Position numbers and translations under genes: made by a program
The notes under the pieces: generated by a model
Told to the model about the DNA's origin: nothing
Seen by the model: only the letters and a program-made list of their open reading frames with translations
Database searches by the model: none
From: JAHIVN01 sp018816645
GTDB taxonomy: Bacteria > Patescibacteriota > Dojkabacteria > JAHIVN01
Assembly (NCBI GenBank): GCA_043816305.1
Contig: JBDRHZ010000046.1
Location: forward strand, 1 to 12,355
Reading direction: 5' to 3'
Length of the DNA stretch: 12,355 nucleotides
Shown here: positions 1-9,900 of the stretch, in pieces
How the letters are laid out: every line of letters begins with the position of its first letter
Position numbering within the stretch: the first letter of the stretch is position 1

Positions 1-140
1 GATTGATTTCCACTGCCATCTATATGGTAGTAGATATTTTGCTCGAGTTTGTGTACCATGTCTCATGGGTGTGTTTTGTAATAGTTTAACTACATTACTT
101 TAACACACCCAAATTCGTAATATCTATCCCAACTTATTCA
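1..140. repeat. Left terminal inverted repeat (TIR-L), 140 bp perfect
   Basis: Read base by base, positions 1-140 are the exact reverse complement of 12216-12355. The match stops abruptly at 141, where the flanks differ. No coding sequence is apparent inside. The repeat holds three short dyads: CCAT/ATGG at 16-27, CCATG-TCT-CATGG at 56-68, and a large one at 67-110. Perfect TIRs rich in dyads are known from linear plasmids and viruses, large transposons and invertible islands. The sequence alone does not say which applies. The repeat could also continue outside the window, in which case 140 bp is only the visible part. Confidence 0.97.
67..110. repeat. Long imperfect palindrome inside TIR-L
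   Basis: The arms GGGTGTGTT (67-75) and AACACACCC (102-110) are perfect complements. Inside them GTAAT (78-82) pairs with ATTAC (94-98), and AGTT (83-86) can pair with AACT (88-91). The result is an 18-bp-class hairpin or cruciform with small internal loops. No T-run follows either arm, so it does not look like an intrinsic terminator. A binding or resolution site for a replication, telomere or recombination protein is possible, but that is inference. Confidence 0.75.
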
Positions 141-333
141 ACGCTAGTCCAGTAATCAGTAAACCCTAAACCTGTACCCGTAACATGTAACCTGCGATTC
201 ATAATTCTGATCGTAGGCATAACTACTGCAATGCCAAAAACCATCATAATACAGATCAGATAAATAGGATTTCCTCGAAACTATGGTTTTAGGCTTTGAG
301 TTTTTAGTTTTGAGATATAAGATACTTCCCCCC
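141..333. other. Spacer between TIR-L and the promoter of surface protein A
   Basis: No convincing gene is seen. A minus-strand open frame (356 down to 156, GTG start, 66 codons, Tyr/Ser-rich) overlaps this stretch, but it has no Shine-Dalgarno sequence, no recognisable domain, and it overlaps the promoter of the downstream gene. I treat it as non-coding or a decayed remnant. Confidence 0.5.
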
Positions 334-362
334 TTGTCAAAATCTCTAAAACCCACTATATT
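334..362 (+). promoter_or_regulatory. Sigma70-like promoter of surface protein A
   Basis: A -35 box TTGTCA (334-339, 5/6 to TTGACA) lies exactly 17 bp from a -10 box TATATT (357-362, 5/6 to TATAAT). Transcription would begin near 369, leaving a very short leader to the ATG at 378 or about 27 nt to the ATG at 396. A perfect TATAAT also occurs at 370-375, but it lacks a -35 box at proper spacing. The arrangement is bacterial rather than archaeal. Confidence 0.55.
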
Positions 363-377
363 GTAAAGGTATAATAT

Positions 378-3300
378 ATGTTATGTTTTTTGCAGATGAA
401 AAAAGTTCTCAAAAAAGTCTTCAAGACAAGAAAGAATCTCTACCGCTGCCTGGCGCTGTTTGGTGTGATTCTAATTGCGGTTTACGTTTTCTTCAGGGTG
501 GCACTCAAACCGTATGATGTACAGATAACTACACAAACATCTGGCGGATTTACAGTCAGTTGGAGAACAAAGATCCCAATGATAGGGTCTGCTTATGTGG
601 CAGATAATAAATTTTCTGTTCCAATTCTGTCCTCACTGCTCAGCTCACAGTTTAAAGACGAAAGAGACCAAGACGGGAAATCAGGTCTTTTTAATAATCA
701 CTCTGTAACAGTTTACGGGCTTGAACCTGAGAGCGAATATAACATCAGGATCAATTCAGGACTAATAAGTTACACTTTGAAAGAAAAGGCTGTGACAGCA
801 AAAGATATCGATGATCTCAGAGTACCTGACCCTTCTTGGGGGCAGGTAGTGGAAGGGAAAATTAATCGGCCGGTAAAAGACAGCATTGTTAAGATAATTT
901 TGAAAAATAAGTCCGAACAATCTACACCTTTATCAACCGTTACAAGTCAAGACGGAACTTGGACTATAGATACGGGAAATATATTCAAAAGTGATCTTCA
1001 AGATCTTTTCAAAACAAACAAAAATACAAAGGCAGAAATAATGGTACAAAAATACGATGGGACAACTTATAAAACAACTATGAGCGTTGAACTGACAAAA
1101 CCTTCCAAGCCACTTAATCTCACAAGCGACATGGAGAGGCTAACTGCTTCAGACAAAAGCGAGGATTTGACGTCTCTTGACCAACTAATTGGAGAAGCAT
1201 ACGCATACTCGCAAAACGTTACATATAATGGCCAATCTTGTACTTGCGACACTAACAGCTGCAACGACGGGACCTCAACTTGTTGTGCGGTACTTGAATG
1301 TGCACAAGGGTGTGTGACTGGGGCCAATTGTAATGGTGGACATTGGGGAGTTACAGGGGTTGATTGGGGTTGTTGGGGAAGTAACTATAACCAATCTTGT
1401 GATGATAAATGGAAAGGTGGCGGAGGAGGAGAACCTCCAGCTCAGCCTCCTGCCCAACCACCTGCAGGCGGAAAAGAAGAGTGTCCAACCTGGAACGACA
1501 AAAAGGCTCAAGTTAAATTAGAATTTAGTGATAACAACAAAACAAGAGATATCGCTATCTACTACGCGAATAAAGAAGTCAAAAATACTTATGAGGCAGG
1601 AATCCCCCAAAAGACTTATTACATAGATATCCCTGAAAGCTCATATAATGCTGAAGGCTATTTAATTGGACTAGATCTTCGAGTATCAGGTATGGACGGG
1701 AATTCGCCAGAGGTTGAAAAAGTTAGCGGACCAAGTATGCTCAATGTTTGTACTGGAAGGAACGGAAAGGATAATGAAATAGTATATAAGTATAAGCTTG
1801 TAGGAGGGGCTGCTCCACCACAACCTCCTCCTCCGGCTGCATGTAGCAATTGTTTGGCTGAAAGAAACAATAACGAGCAGTCAGGCAACTGTACAAGCAT
1901 CAATTATGGTGCTGGAAATGGTCAATGTATGAGCTCAAATCCTGATCCAAATATGTATGAAGATGTTACCGGTAAGTGCTATGGCTCTTCGGAATGCACA
2001 GGGATTGGAAAACCTTGCGAATGGGTTTGCAGAGTCCCAAAAGCTGCAGCACCACCTCCTCCAGGAGAATGCGCAGACTGTGCAAAAGAAACAGAATACA
2101 ATGGACAACCCTGGGGACAGCCGAATTCTTGTAAAAACTACGATCCTGCTAATTATCAAGGCGGAATATGTATGACTGGAAAACAATTCCTTGGTCAAGA
2201 AGCAGATATCAATGGTCAATGGACCAACTACAATGCTCTCGGCTGGGAAACGGTTAAGGGACAATGTCCTGGAACTACAAAGTGTACTGGGACCGGAAAA
2301 CCCTGTGAATGGATTTGTAGAGTTCAGCCCAGAACAGATGTGCCAGTAGCAGGACAAAGATCGATAAACATAACCGACTTTGATCCTAGATCATTGTTTC
2401 TAAGTCTAGTTAATCCTCTTGGATTTCTTACCACAGATTCCAAAGATATATTTGCAGCTGCTTCTATCGTAGAGACAGTTAGTGCAAGTAGCAAGCTATC
2501 GACATCTTCTTTAACAGTAACCTTCCAATATACTGCTGAAGATAGTACTGATAAGGGCATGTGCTCCATCTCCCATCCAAGTGTGGGTGGGTATTTAGCT
2601 GCTAAATCATATACTCTGCCAGCAGGGAAAACAGATCTTAACGGGAATCTAGATGTTACTTTGGAATTTTCACCAGATATTCTAAGCGGAATAAATCTAG
2701 ACACTTCCAAGAATGCAACTATACAATGTACCATCTGTGATAGTTCAGGACAAAATTGCATGACAAGCAAAAAAGTGGAGATTGGGTTCCAGATCTCACA
2801 AGGAACAGAACAGATACCTGAACTTCAGTATGATATGCCTAAATCAACATACTTTATCACGACTGACAAATTTGATCCTGACAGTGTAAATGTGACTATC
2901 AAAGAAGTGCAAAACTTCACAAAGGTGACTTGTAAAATGTACGACAAAGAACCTTGGCAGACAGACTACCCAACAATCACAAAAAAACCTATTGATGAAG
3001 GAATAAATCGATTTGATCTACTGGGGATTGACCTTTCGAAAATAGATGAACCTACTTGGCGGGAAAATAAGTATCTAGCAATTGCTGAGTGTACATACGA
3101 AAATCCAGGGAAATATACAGGCTCAGGATTTGTAAAGATAGAGGCAGAGATAGCAGTAAACAATGAACAGCCTACTGAACGGACTTTAGTCATAAATGAA
3201 CATCATATAAGAGGCGGTAATTTCCTGATGGAGTGGGATGACTCCGCAGGATCCAAACCGTCTTACCTCTCAAATGCCGCTGCAAACTATGGGAAATATG

Positions 3301-5684
3301 TAGAGGTAAAGGTTACTGATTATAACCTGAAAAGTGGAGACGATATTGCCTGTTATATAGATGGTTTGTATAGAGGAGCAACTCAGGCAGCTCCATACGG
3401 CTTCGTAGATCCTCACCTAGATGGAATGCCGGAAACGGTAAAGATCTATCTATTTGATGATCAAAGAATGAAACCGTTATCAGAGATAAGACCGAAACTC
3501 AAATGTTATGTTAGAGCTAGCGGAAATCAGGAATTCGCACACACGGAAGAAATTGATATATCTCAATACTTTGACCTGACAGGATCACCCTCTGAACGAG
3601 ATCCTAAACTGACAAATTTCAACTTCGACATCCCGCCTCTTACATTTACCTATGACGGGCAGTACGCACCATATACATATAGGCATACAAGTGATTATCC
3701 AAACACGGTTGTTCAATTTACAACTGATTACAAAGATCTCAAAAATTCGACGATTGAGTGTCATATAGTCGGTCTAGTTTACGATGTAAGCCCTGATGCA
3801 ATCATACGATCCAAGAGGCCCGGGTTAAATGATTCTTCAAACAGACCTGTCGAATTACCAATTATTATATACAAAGATTCGTTCCGTATGAAACCTATCG
3901 TCGAGCTGGGCTTCATACCTTATATGGACTGCAGACTTTATGAACCTGATTCAGGAGGCAGTTGGGATAGTTATATTAAGAAAGAGAGCGCTGACTTACA
4001 AATAAAACTCATTGAGCAGCAAAGTCCACCTGAAGTCAAAGTCACACCCAAACCAAACCAAGGTGAAAAACCTCTCTCGACAACCCTTGAGATTACAACA
4101 AACGACGTCGAGATAACTAATCACACAATAAAATTTGGAGACGGGAATGAGATCCAGAATCCTGGTAAACCGCCAGGTTCCCAAGACCACACTTATAGTA
4201 ATCCAGGAACCTACACTGCTGAGGTTATAGTAACTGCAGCAAACGCTCAATCTGCAGCTGCTAGCGCATCTCTCACAGTCAACAATCCAGCTCCGCCACC
4301 TCCCAGTGGGAATATGTCTCCTCCATTCAAAGTCTCCCCATCTAACTCTTGTTGCTTTGGTTGTGTCAAATGCACAACAAGCGGGAAACACAATGGAGTG
4401 GATAACACTATAGCAGCCAGAACCCCAATATACAGTATTGCAGATGGCCAAGTAGTAGATATTTTTACATGGCCGGAGAATGGAGAAGACGCCGGGTGCG
4501 GAGGAATGTATGTTCGAATTCATCATCCAGGTATAGGATTATACGCAGAATACTACCATTTAGACAATGATGTTCAAGTTAGTAAGGCCCAACCCGTATC
4601 AACAGGGACACCGGTTGGATATGTTAAGTATATACCGCCATGGAACGAACAAGTAGAGAAGCTCGGATTTCGCTGTACCGTTTCTGGAGGAACACATCTG
4701 CATTTCGGCTTGAGTAGGAATTATAGAGCGGATTATGTAAATCCTTGCCAATACCCAGAATTAAATGTTTGTACCAAATGTAAAGCCGATCCAACAGAAA
4801 TGCCTGCATGCACCCAAAGTCTGGGTTTACCGTCAAATTTGTCGGGAAAGGTCTCGACTGCTGGACAAGTTGGATCTATCATAAGTGATGTTCAAGCAAG
4901 CAACTACTCCGTATCCAACGCTACTTTAACCTTTGCTGACAGGCTTAACTCACTCAAAGTTAAGACAAATAGCGATGAGCTAGGGAATTTCTCTATAGAT
5001 CTACCTCAAGACGTCTACACAATAACTGTAGAAAAGGAAGGTTATAAAACATTTACCGAGACTATAGAGATTGAGCCAGGAAAGAATTATAATTTACAAG
5101 TTATATTGGACTCGGGCAATAAACAAGAGTATGGAGGCTACGCTACCACAGAAGAAGACTCCACTATCTACAAACTAAATACTGGATGGAATGTGATTAC
5201 ATTGAACACTGCACCTGAGACAGATGACTACATGGCAAGTGATCTTTTAGGGGATATCTCATCAGATGATGCTTTTGTGACAAGAATCATGAGATATAGA
5301 GGCGGGAAATGGGAAGTATATAAATATGGTGATCATGAGGATAATGATTTCCGTCTGATACTTGGCGAGGGATACATTCTCAAGGCAAACAGAGGTGGAC
5401 AATTTGAACTCTCCGGCAAGAGCCTTGACAAACCAGTCCCAGTGAAAATCTCAACCGGCTGGAACCTGATTGGTGTCCCCTACTCCGAAAGTGAATACAC
5501 AGCAGTCAGTCTAATTGACGCTGCAAATGGATCCGGGGAAAGCGTAGATACAATTACTAAATGGGAATCAAAATGGGTAAATGTGATCAAAGAAGAGGGT
5601 CTTGTATACGGACATGATTTCAAGATAGACAATCAAGCCGGATACTTTGTCAGAAGCAGAAATCTGGTTTACTGGACACCGTGA
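378..5684 (+). CDS. Giant anchored surface protein A with M23 (LytM) metallopeptidase domain
   Basis: The protein is 1768 aa and predicted to be held on the cell surface. A basic N-terminus (1-22) and one membrane segment (about 24-40) come first. Next are a fibronectin-III-like domain (43-140) and a carboxypeptidase-regulatory-like domain (155-245). Cys-rich segments (290-345, 489-553, 565-649) follow, joined by Pro-rich linkers, the last two ending in CEWxCRV. Beta-sandwich-like sequence of unknown family fills 660-1210, then a PKD domain (1215-1303, KFGDGN...HTYSNPGTYT). The M23 domain (1316-1460) keeps all metal/catalytic residues: HNGVD (H1338, D1342) and THLHF (H1440, H1442). A second carboxypeptidase-regulatory-like domain (1489-1577) precedes two GWN...GYxxxx repeats (1598-1768). 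M23 enzymes cut peptidoglycan cross-bridges, so a wall-lytic or contact role is inferred. Start: ATG 378 has AAAGGT 7 nt upstream; ATG 396 (MKKVLKK) matches the paralogue's MKK start and is a serious alternative. Confidence 0.93.
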   Translation: MLCFLQMKKVLKKVFKTRKNLYRCLALFGVILIAVYVFFRVALKPYDVQITTQTSGGFTVSWRTKIPMIGSAYVADNKFSVPILSSLLSSQFKDERDQDGKSGLFNNHSVTVYGLEPESEYNIRINSGLISYTLKEKAVTAKDIDDLRVPDPSWGQVVEGKINRPVKDSIVKIILKNKSEQSTPLSTVTSQDGTWTIDTGNIFKSDLQDLFKTNKNTKAEIMVQKYDGTTYKTTMSVELTKPSKPLNLTSDMERLTASDKSEDLTSLDQLIGEAYAYSQNVTYNGQSCTCDTNSCNDGTSTCCAVLECAQGCVTGANCNGGHWGVTGVDWGCWGSNYNQSCDDKWKGGGGGEPPAQPPAQPPAGGKEECPTWNDKKAQVKLEFSDNNKTRDIAIYYANKEVKNTYEAGIPQKTYYIDIPESSYNAEGYLIGLDLRVSGMDGNSPEVEKVSGPSMLNVCTGRNGKDNEIVYKYKLVGGAAPPQPPPPAACSNCLAERNNNEQSGNCTSINYGAGNGQCMSSNPDPNMYEDVTGKCYGSSECTGIGKPCEWVCRVPKAAAPPPPGECADCAKETEYNGQPWGQPNSCKNYDPANYQGGICMTGKQFLGQEADINGQWTNYNALGWETVKGQCPGTTKCTGTGKPCEWICRVQPRTDVPVAGQRSINITDFDPRSLFLSLVNPLGFLTTDSKDIFAAASIVETVSASSKLSTSSLTVTFQYTAEDSTDKGMCSISHPSVGGYLAAKSYTLPAGKTDLNGNLDVTLEFSPDILSGINLDTSKNATIQCTICDSSGQNCMTSKKVEIGFQISQGTEQIPELQYDMPKSTYFITTDKFDPDSVNVTIKEVQNFTKVTCKMYDKEPWQTDYPTITKKPIDEGINRFDLLGIDLSKIDEPTWRENKYLAIAECTYENPGKYTGSGFVKIEAEIAVNNEQPTERTLVINEHHIRGGNFLMEWDDSAGSKPSYLSNAAANYGKYVEVKVTDYNLKSGDDIACYIDGLYRGATQAAPYGFVDPHLDGMPETVKIYLFDDQRMKPLSEIRPKLKCYVRASGNQEFAHTEEIDISQYFDLTGSPSERDPKLTNFNFDIPPLTFTYDGQYAPYTYRHTSDYPNTVVQFTTDYKDLKNSTIECHIVGLVYDVSPDAIIRSKRPGLNDSSNRPVELPIIIYKDSFRMKPIVELGFIPYMDCRLYEPDSGGSWDSYIKKESADLQIKLIEQQSPPEVKVTPKPNQGEKPLSTTLEITTNDVEITNHTIKFGDGNEIQNPGKPPGSQDHTYSNPGTYTAEVIVTAANAQSAAASASLTVNNPAPPPPSGNMSPPFKVSPSNSCCFGCVKCTTSGKHNGVDNTIAARTPIYSIADGQVVDIFTWPENGEDAGCGGMYVRIHHPGIGLYAEYYHLDNDVQVSKAQPVSTGTPVGYVKYIPPWNEQVEKLGFRCTVSGGTHLHFGLSRNYRADYVNPCQYPELNVCTKCKADPTEMPACTQSLGLPSNLSGKVSTAGQVGSIISDVQASNYSVSNATLTFADRLNSLKVKTNSDELGNFSIDLPQDVYTITVEKEGYKTFTETIEIEPGKNYNLQVILDSGNKQEYGGYATTEEDSTIYKLNTGWNVITLNTAPETDDYMASDLLGDISSDDAFVTRIMRYRGGKWEVYKYGDHEDNDFRLILGEGYILKANRGGQFELSGKSLDKPVPVKISTGWNLIGVPYSESEYTAVSLIDAANGSGESVDTITKWESKWVNVIKEEGLVYGHDFKIDNQAGYFVRSRNLVYWTP

Positions 5685-5692
5685 GGAAGAAG
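5574..5692 (+). repeat. Near-identical 3' tract shared with surface protein B (copy 1)
   Basis: These 119 nt match 11141-11259 with only two differences, one synonymous T/C in the GYFVR region and one synonymous A/G three bases before the stop. The tract covers the last 36 codons, the TGA stop and 9 nt beyond it. Upstream the two genes are clearly more diverged in protein and DNA. The sharp edge suggests recent gene conversion or homologous recombination. Confidence 0.92.
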
Positions 5693-5825
5693 AAGTTATT
5701 AGTTATTGATCGTCGGTTGTAGTCGATATAAATCGTAAAGTTTCATCGTTTGTATCAACAATCGGCTATAAAGCTAAGTAGAATTCTAGACTTGAGATTT
5801 CTAAAACCTTACTCTATACTGATTA

Positions 5826-5851
5826 GAGATGTTTCGAAATAAGCGGGTGAG
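5826..5851 (+). repeat. IS left inverted repeat (IRL)
   Basis: This end shares the core GAAATAAGCGGG (5836-5847) with the reverse complement of 6822-6847. Overall 19 of 26 positions agree. It lies just beyond the 3' end of the transposase gene. Confidence 0.78.
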
Positions 5852-5882
5852 TTGCCCCAGAGGCCTCCTTATGAAGAAGAAC

Positions 5883-6785
5883 TTACCTTAAGTTAAAGTT
5901 ATATAATCCAGCAATTGTATTATTGATGTAATTGTCTATTGGAAGGCGGTATCTAACCCTGTCTGAGAATATCTTAAACACCTTTAAGCTTCCAATAACA
6001 TGTTCTACTCTCACTCTGAGTGACGAAATTGTCTTGTTTTGTTCTTTTTGATAGCTATTCAACTCACATTTAGGTGCTTTCTTGTATGGCTGCACCGTCT
6101 TCAGTGATGAAGATATATCTAATCCCTCATATCCCAGATCGGAAAGACACCGTGTATTGGGTGGTGCATGTATCCAGTACATATCTTCATCTGCCAACTT
6201 CTTGTCATGCTTTTTCCCCTCAACTGTTCTTGATATCGATATTATTTTCTTATCAGGAGTTATGACTATTTGTTTCTTTTTTGTATGCATCTTCTTTTTA
6301 CCAGAATAATATCTCTTCTGATCGAATTTGGGTCTGTTAATCGGTTGTTCTGTAGCATCTATGATATGTTCCTTAAGGGATGGTACTCTCTTGAAGAGTT
6401 CCTTCAAGTCTCTCACTTTCTCGGTTCTTGCTGGGATAGGTATCTCTGCTCTTACGGTTAGTTCCAGCGCTTTAATACCCAGATGAAACCAGTAGTGAAG
6501 GTTTGAACATTCCAGGTGGAAAAGGATCTCTGCAAATCTAAATGTGGGATATATTCTTAGGTAGAATAGTACATAGAAAAGAAGCCTGGGAGGTGAATCG
6601 AATCTTTTTGGCTTGGCTCCTCCTCCGGGTAATCTAAGTCTTTTCTTTCCGAAGGCTGTTTGTTGTCTTATCCTGTGGTAGTTTCTAGTAAAAAGAGGTA
6701 ACAGCTTTAGAAACTTCTTCCTTGAATAGCCTGTGCACTGTTTAAATCTACTTTCTTTTTTCCAGATAAATTGATATTCTATCAT
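5883..6785 (-). CDS. IS5-family-type DDE transposase (HTH + DDE_Tnp_4)
   Basis: The 300-aa transposase belongs to the IS and appears complete. A helix-turn-helix-like N-terminal region (about 60-110) precedes an RNase-H-like catalytic domain of the DDE_Tnp_4 type (about 136-297). All three acidic residues are visible: D143 in IIDATEQPI, D216 in SDLGYEGLD, and E261 in RVRVEHVIGSLK. The GKKKMHTKK stretch between the first two is typical of this family. The enzyme would bind the IS ends and catalyse cut-and-paste transposition. It starts at ATG 6785 without a clear Shine-Dalgarno sequence and ends at TAA 5883, 32 nt inside IRL. The frame is uninterrupted, so the IS may be active or a recent arrival. 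Nothing suggests that it acts on the 140-bp TIRs, whose sequence is unrelated to the IS ends. Confidence 0.93.
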   Translation of the reverse strand: MIEYQFIWKKESRFKQCTGYSRKKFLKLLPLFTRNYHRIRQQTAFGKKRLRLPGGGAKPKRFDSPPRLLFYVLFYLRIYPTFRFAEILFHLECSNLHYWFHLGIKALELTVRAEIPIPARTEKVRDLKELFKRVPSLKEHIIDATEQPINRPKFDQKRYYSGKKKMHTKKKQIVITPDKKIISISRTVEGKKHDKKLADEDMYWIHAPPNTRCLSDLGYEGLDISSSLKTVQPYKKAPKCELNSYQKEQNKTISSLRVRVEHVIGSLKVFKIFSDRVRYRLPIDNYINNTIAGLYNFNLR

Positions 6786-6821
6786 TGGGCAGTTCTGATA
6801 AGTTATGTCAACTATATCTTA

Positions 6822-6847
6822 CCTGCCCGCTTATTTCAGAACAAGTC
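6822..6847 (-). repeat. IS right inverted repeat (IRR)
   Basis: The reverse complement carries the GAAATAAGCGGG core and matches IRL at 19 of 26 positions. It lies 36 bp upstream of the transposase start codon and is followed by TA. Confidence 0.78.
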
Positions 6848-6861
6848 TATTATAGAAATAC

Positions 6862-6890
6862 TTGTCTTAATGGTTTGTACTTTAAATATT
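6862..6890 (+). promoter_or_regulatory. Weak candidate promoter for surface protein B
   Basis: TTGTCT (6862-6867, 4/6) lies 17 bp from AATATT (6885-6890, 4/6). The distance from the -10 box to the ATG (14 nt) is almost the same as for gene A (15 nt to ATG 378), which is the main argument for it. It lies just outside the IS, so the gene may have kept its own core promoter after insertion. It could be a chance match in AT-rich DNA. Confidence 0.3.
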
Positions 6891-6904
6891 TACATTTCTA
6901 TTAA

Positions 6905-9900
6905 ATGAAAAAACATAGCCATAAAACGAATGCCGTCACTCAAAAAAAAGACCTTTCATCTTTGCTTCAAAAAAAGAAGTTTATTTTTACAGTTTCAGGT
7001 CTTTTCATACTCATTCTTTTATCTGTGATCATACTTTTCAGAAGTAAGCTGCAGCCTTTGGATGTAAATATTACTTCTCACAGCTCCGGGACATTTACTG
7101 TGAACTGGAGAACAAGTATGAAATCAGGCGGGACGGTTTACGTATCCGAAAAGAACTCCTTCCTGCCAATTATCGGGAAATTTGGAAAGGAAAAGTTTAT
7201 AGATGAAAGAGACACGTTAAATGGCAAATCTAAGGCTTACTATAATCACTCGATTGTTGTGACAGGATTAGATCCTGAGAAGGAATACTATTTTAGGGTT
7301 GGGAGTACAGCGTTCTTATATTCTTCCGATAATAAGAATACTGATTTCAAAACCAGCACACCCAAGGTTAGTGAAAATTTCCAGACACCTGTCCCACTTT
7401 GGGGATCTGTGCTCGACAGCCAAAACAACCCAATTTCTGACTCTATCGTTACACTGCAACTGACAAATACAGATGGACAAAAATCAAACGAGATTTCAAC
7501 AGTGACTTCTTTTGAGGGAACTTGGACTTTAGACTCCACCGGATTTTACACGAAGGACCTGAACGAAGAGTTCGATCTCAAAAAAAGTCCTGACGTAAAA
7601 ATGGTTATATCAACCATGGATGGTGCTGACTACCAGGTTGACAGAATTATAGATCAACTCGCACCATCCGGCCCAATGATACTAGGCGAAGATCTGATCA
7701 GGGTTTCTTATAAGAATGATCTCAAGCAGTTAATCGATGGTGTATTTGCAAAATCAGGCACTATCAATGGAGCGCCATGTGATGCTGTATCCTGTAGAAC
7801 TCAAGGCACAAATCAAGATACAAGCTGCTGCGATGTGATAGCCTGCGCCAAAACCGATTGTGTTGACAATATTCAAGGCGCATCCGCAAGTATTGTCAGC
7901 GGACACTGGGAAGCAAATTTCAACGATGCAGTCTGGCAGTGTTGGGGAGGCATATATAATAAACCAGATATTCAAAATTGTATTAATACTTGGGGACAGG
8001 GTGGTGAACCTGCTCAGCCGCAACCACCTGCAGGAGGTTGTGAAAGAAAGGAAATACCAGTAAAAGTTGAGGCCTGGGATAATACTTACAGCAACAAAGT
8101 TAACTTCAATTCTCAGATACAAGTGTTCTTTGGTATTAATAGCCCTGTTTATGATGGAGTTAATAAGCAGTACATCATAACGAAAATTAAACACAGCGAT
8201 AATCCAGGCGATCCAAACAATCCCGGCATCAACTGGGAAGGAGTAAGACAGAAAGGTGGCTGGCTTGGAGTCTCAGCGATAGCGCAAAGCGGGAACTTTG
8301 CAACAGATAATGACAAAGGTAATGTAATGATAAATATATGCGACGTTGGAGCCGATGGGGTAGTGCTAAAACTTAAACAAAAGAGTGCCACTTCACCACA
8401 GCCTCCGACTACGCCTTCTACGCCGGCACCTGAGCCACCAGTAGAAGTACCTGCAGCACCTGAGGAATGTAAAAGTGAAATCGGCTTTGGTTATCAAGAT
8501 TATAATTATCCAGGCGGAAGCGGAGCACTATCTAAGTGCACCGAACAGGGAGGCACTTGCATGACCCCATTTCAGTTTGATCAAGAAGGACTGACTTCAA
8601 AAGGCTGGACTTCCGAAAACGGCTGGTGTCCAGGCAAGGAACCTACCGCTGAAGGGCAAACTTGTGAGTGGCGCTGCCGTATACCCGCTAAAGTAGAATA
8701 TGGCATTTCCGACAGCTCAGGAAACACAATAGATATAGTTAGCTGGGACGAAAATGATTTCAACCCTGATAAGATCAAAGTCACTCTTGATAATGGTATG
8801 ATATCTTCCTACAAGTGTAATTTCCTTGATGGATCTTATGTAGAGCACACTACATCTACTACAGTTGATGTTGATTTATCCAAGTTCCCGGATACCTGGT
8901 TACCATGGGCTGATGATAAGGATGGAACCAACCTTTCCCAAGAAGGTCCTGCTAAGAACAAAACAAAGTTCTTGAACATTGGAGACTGTTATTATCCTTC
9001 AGGTTATGGCGAAAACGTGGGACATACGCTTCTTTTCCTCAAAGTCAAAAATACCGGTACAGGCGGAGGGTCCGTAGGGGAAAGAAGTATTGAGTTGGTT
9101 GATATAGAAGTGTCGGATGATGGGGGAACAACTTGGGAATCTGAGAGAAACGACAATACTGTTATATACGTTGATTCTAATAACAAAACTATGTTCGATA
9201 CCTCGTTCAGATTCACCATAAATTACAAAAAACAAAACGATGACGACATAATGGGCTGTTACATTAACTATGACCCTACTGATCCAAACAATACTACCAT
9301 TTATACAACAAGTGAAAGTTCTACATTCCCAGACATCATCAAATTAGATAAAGGAACTAAGGCAAATGGTTTTTTTGGGTCGTGTGTAATTTGTGACTAT
9401 GATGGTGCAATAGATACTTATGTCGAATCAGAAAGAATAGGGGTAACTCAAGAAGTTTATACTCCGTCCTCATCAGGAGGGCCTAAGATTGAGCTCGTTA
9501 ACTTAGTCGCTAGTAGTAATTACTCATTCTCAGGGGGTTTGACCGAGATAGATAAGAAACTTGGAGAGGGCAAGATTCTTCTAGGTAAAATAGCAGGAAC
9601 AAGTTATACTTCCAGCGACCCTGTAGTAGGCATAGTACCTGAGTTCCGCAGCTCGCCGGCAGTCGAAAAAGTATACATGGATGTTCTAAAAGACAATGGA
9701 TATTTCTCTGTTCTTCTACCGTACTTGAACCCTGACACACATTCAGCTGAAATAAACTATTTACTTGATCGAATGGATGTTGTAGTACTTCCAGGCGGTG
9801 GGGATGTAGATCCAAGCTTATACCCAACCCCTGAGCCCAATAACGGAAGTAGGAATATTGATAAAAAGTTGGACATATATCAACTGTATATAGCCAGTTA

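Larger units (their letters stand above)
5826..6847 (-). mobile_element. IS5-family-like insertion sequence, about 1,022 bp
   Basis: One intact DDE transposase gene is bounded by imperfect terminal inverted repeats (5826-5851 and 6822-6847) sharing the core GAAATAAGCGGG, with 18 of the outer 22 positions matching. Both ends begin with GA and are flanked by TA (5824-5825 and 6848-6849), consistent with a 2-bp TA target duplication as reported for some IS5 subgroups. The IS lies between the paralogous genes A and B. Its right end is only 57 bp from the start codon of B. Family follows from the transposase. The subgroup is not certain, and the outer ends could be off by a few bases. Confidence 0.85.

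Noticed and set aside
156..356. 66-codon minus-strand open frame near TIR-L, Tyr/Ser-rich with two Cys
   Set aside because: GTG start without a Shine-Dalgarno sequence, overlap with the best promoter in the window, and no recognisable motif. Not called as a gene.
6881..6888. TTTAAATA upstream of gene B as an archaeal TATA box
   Set aside because: Its distance to the ATG (about 20 nt from the centre) is short for a leaderless archaeal transcript. The gene A promoter and the M23 domain point to a bacterium.
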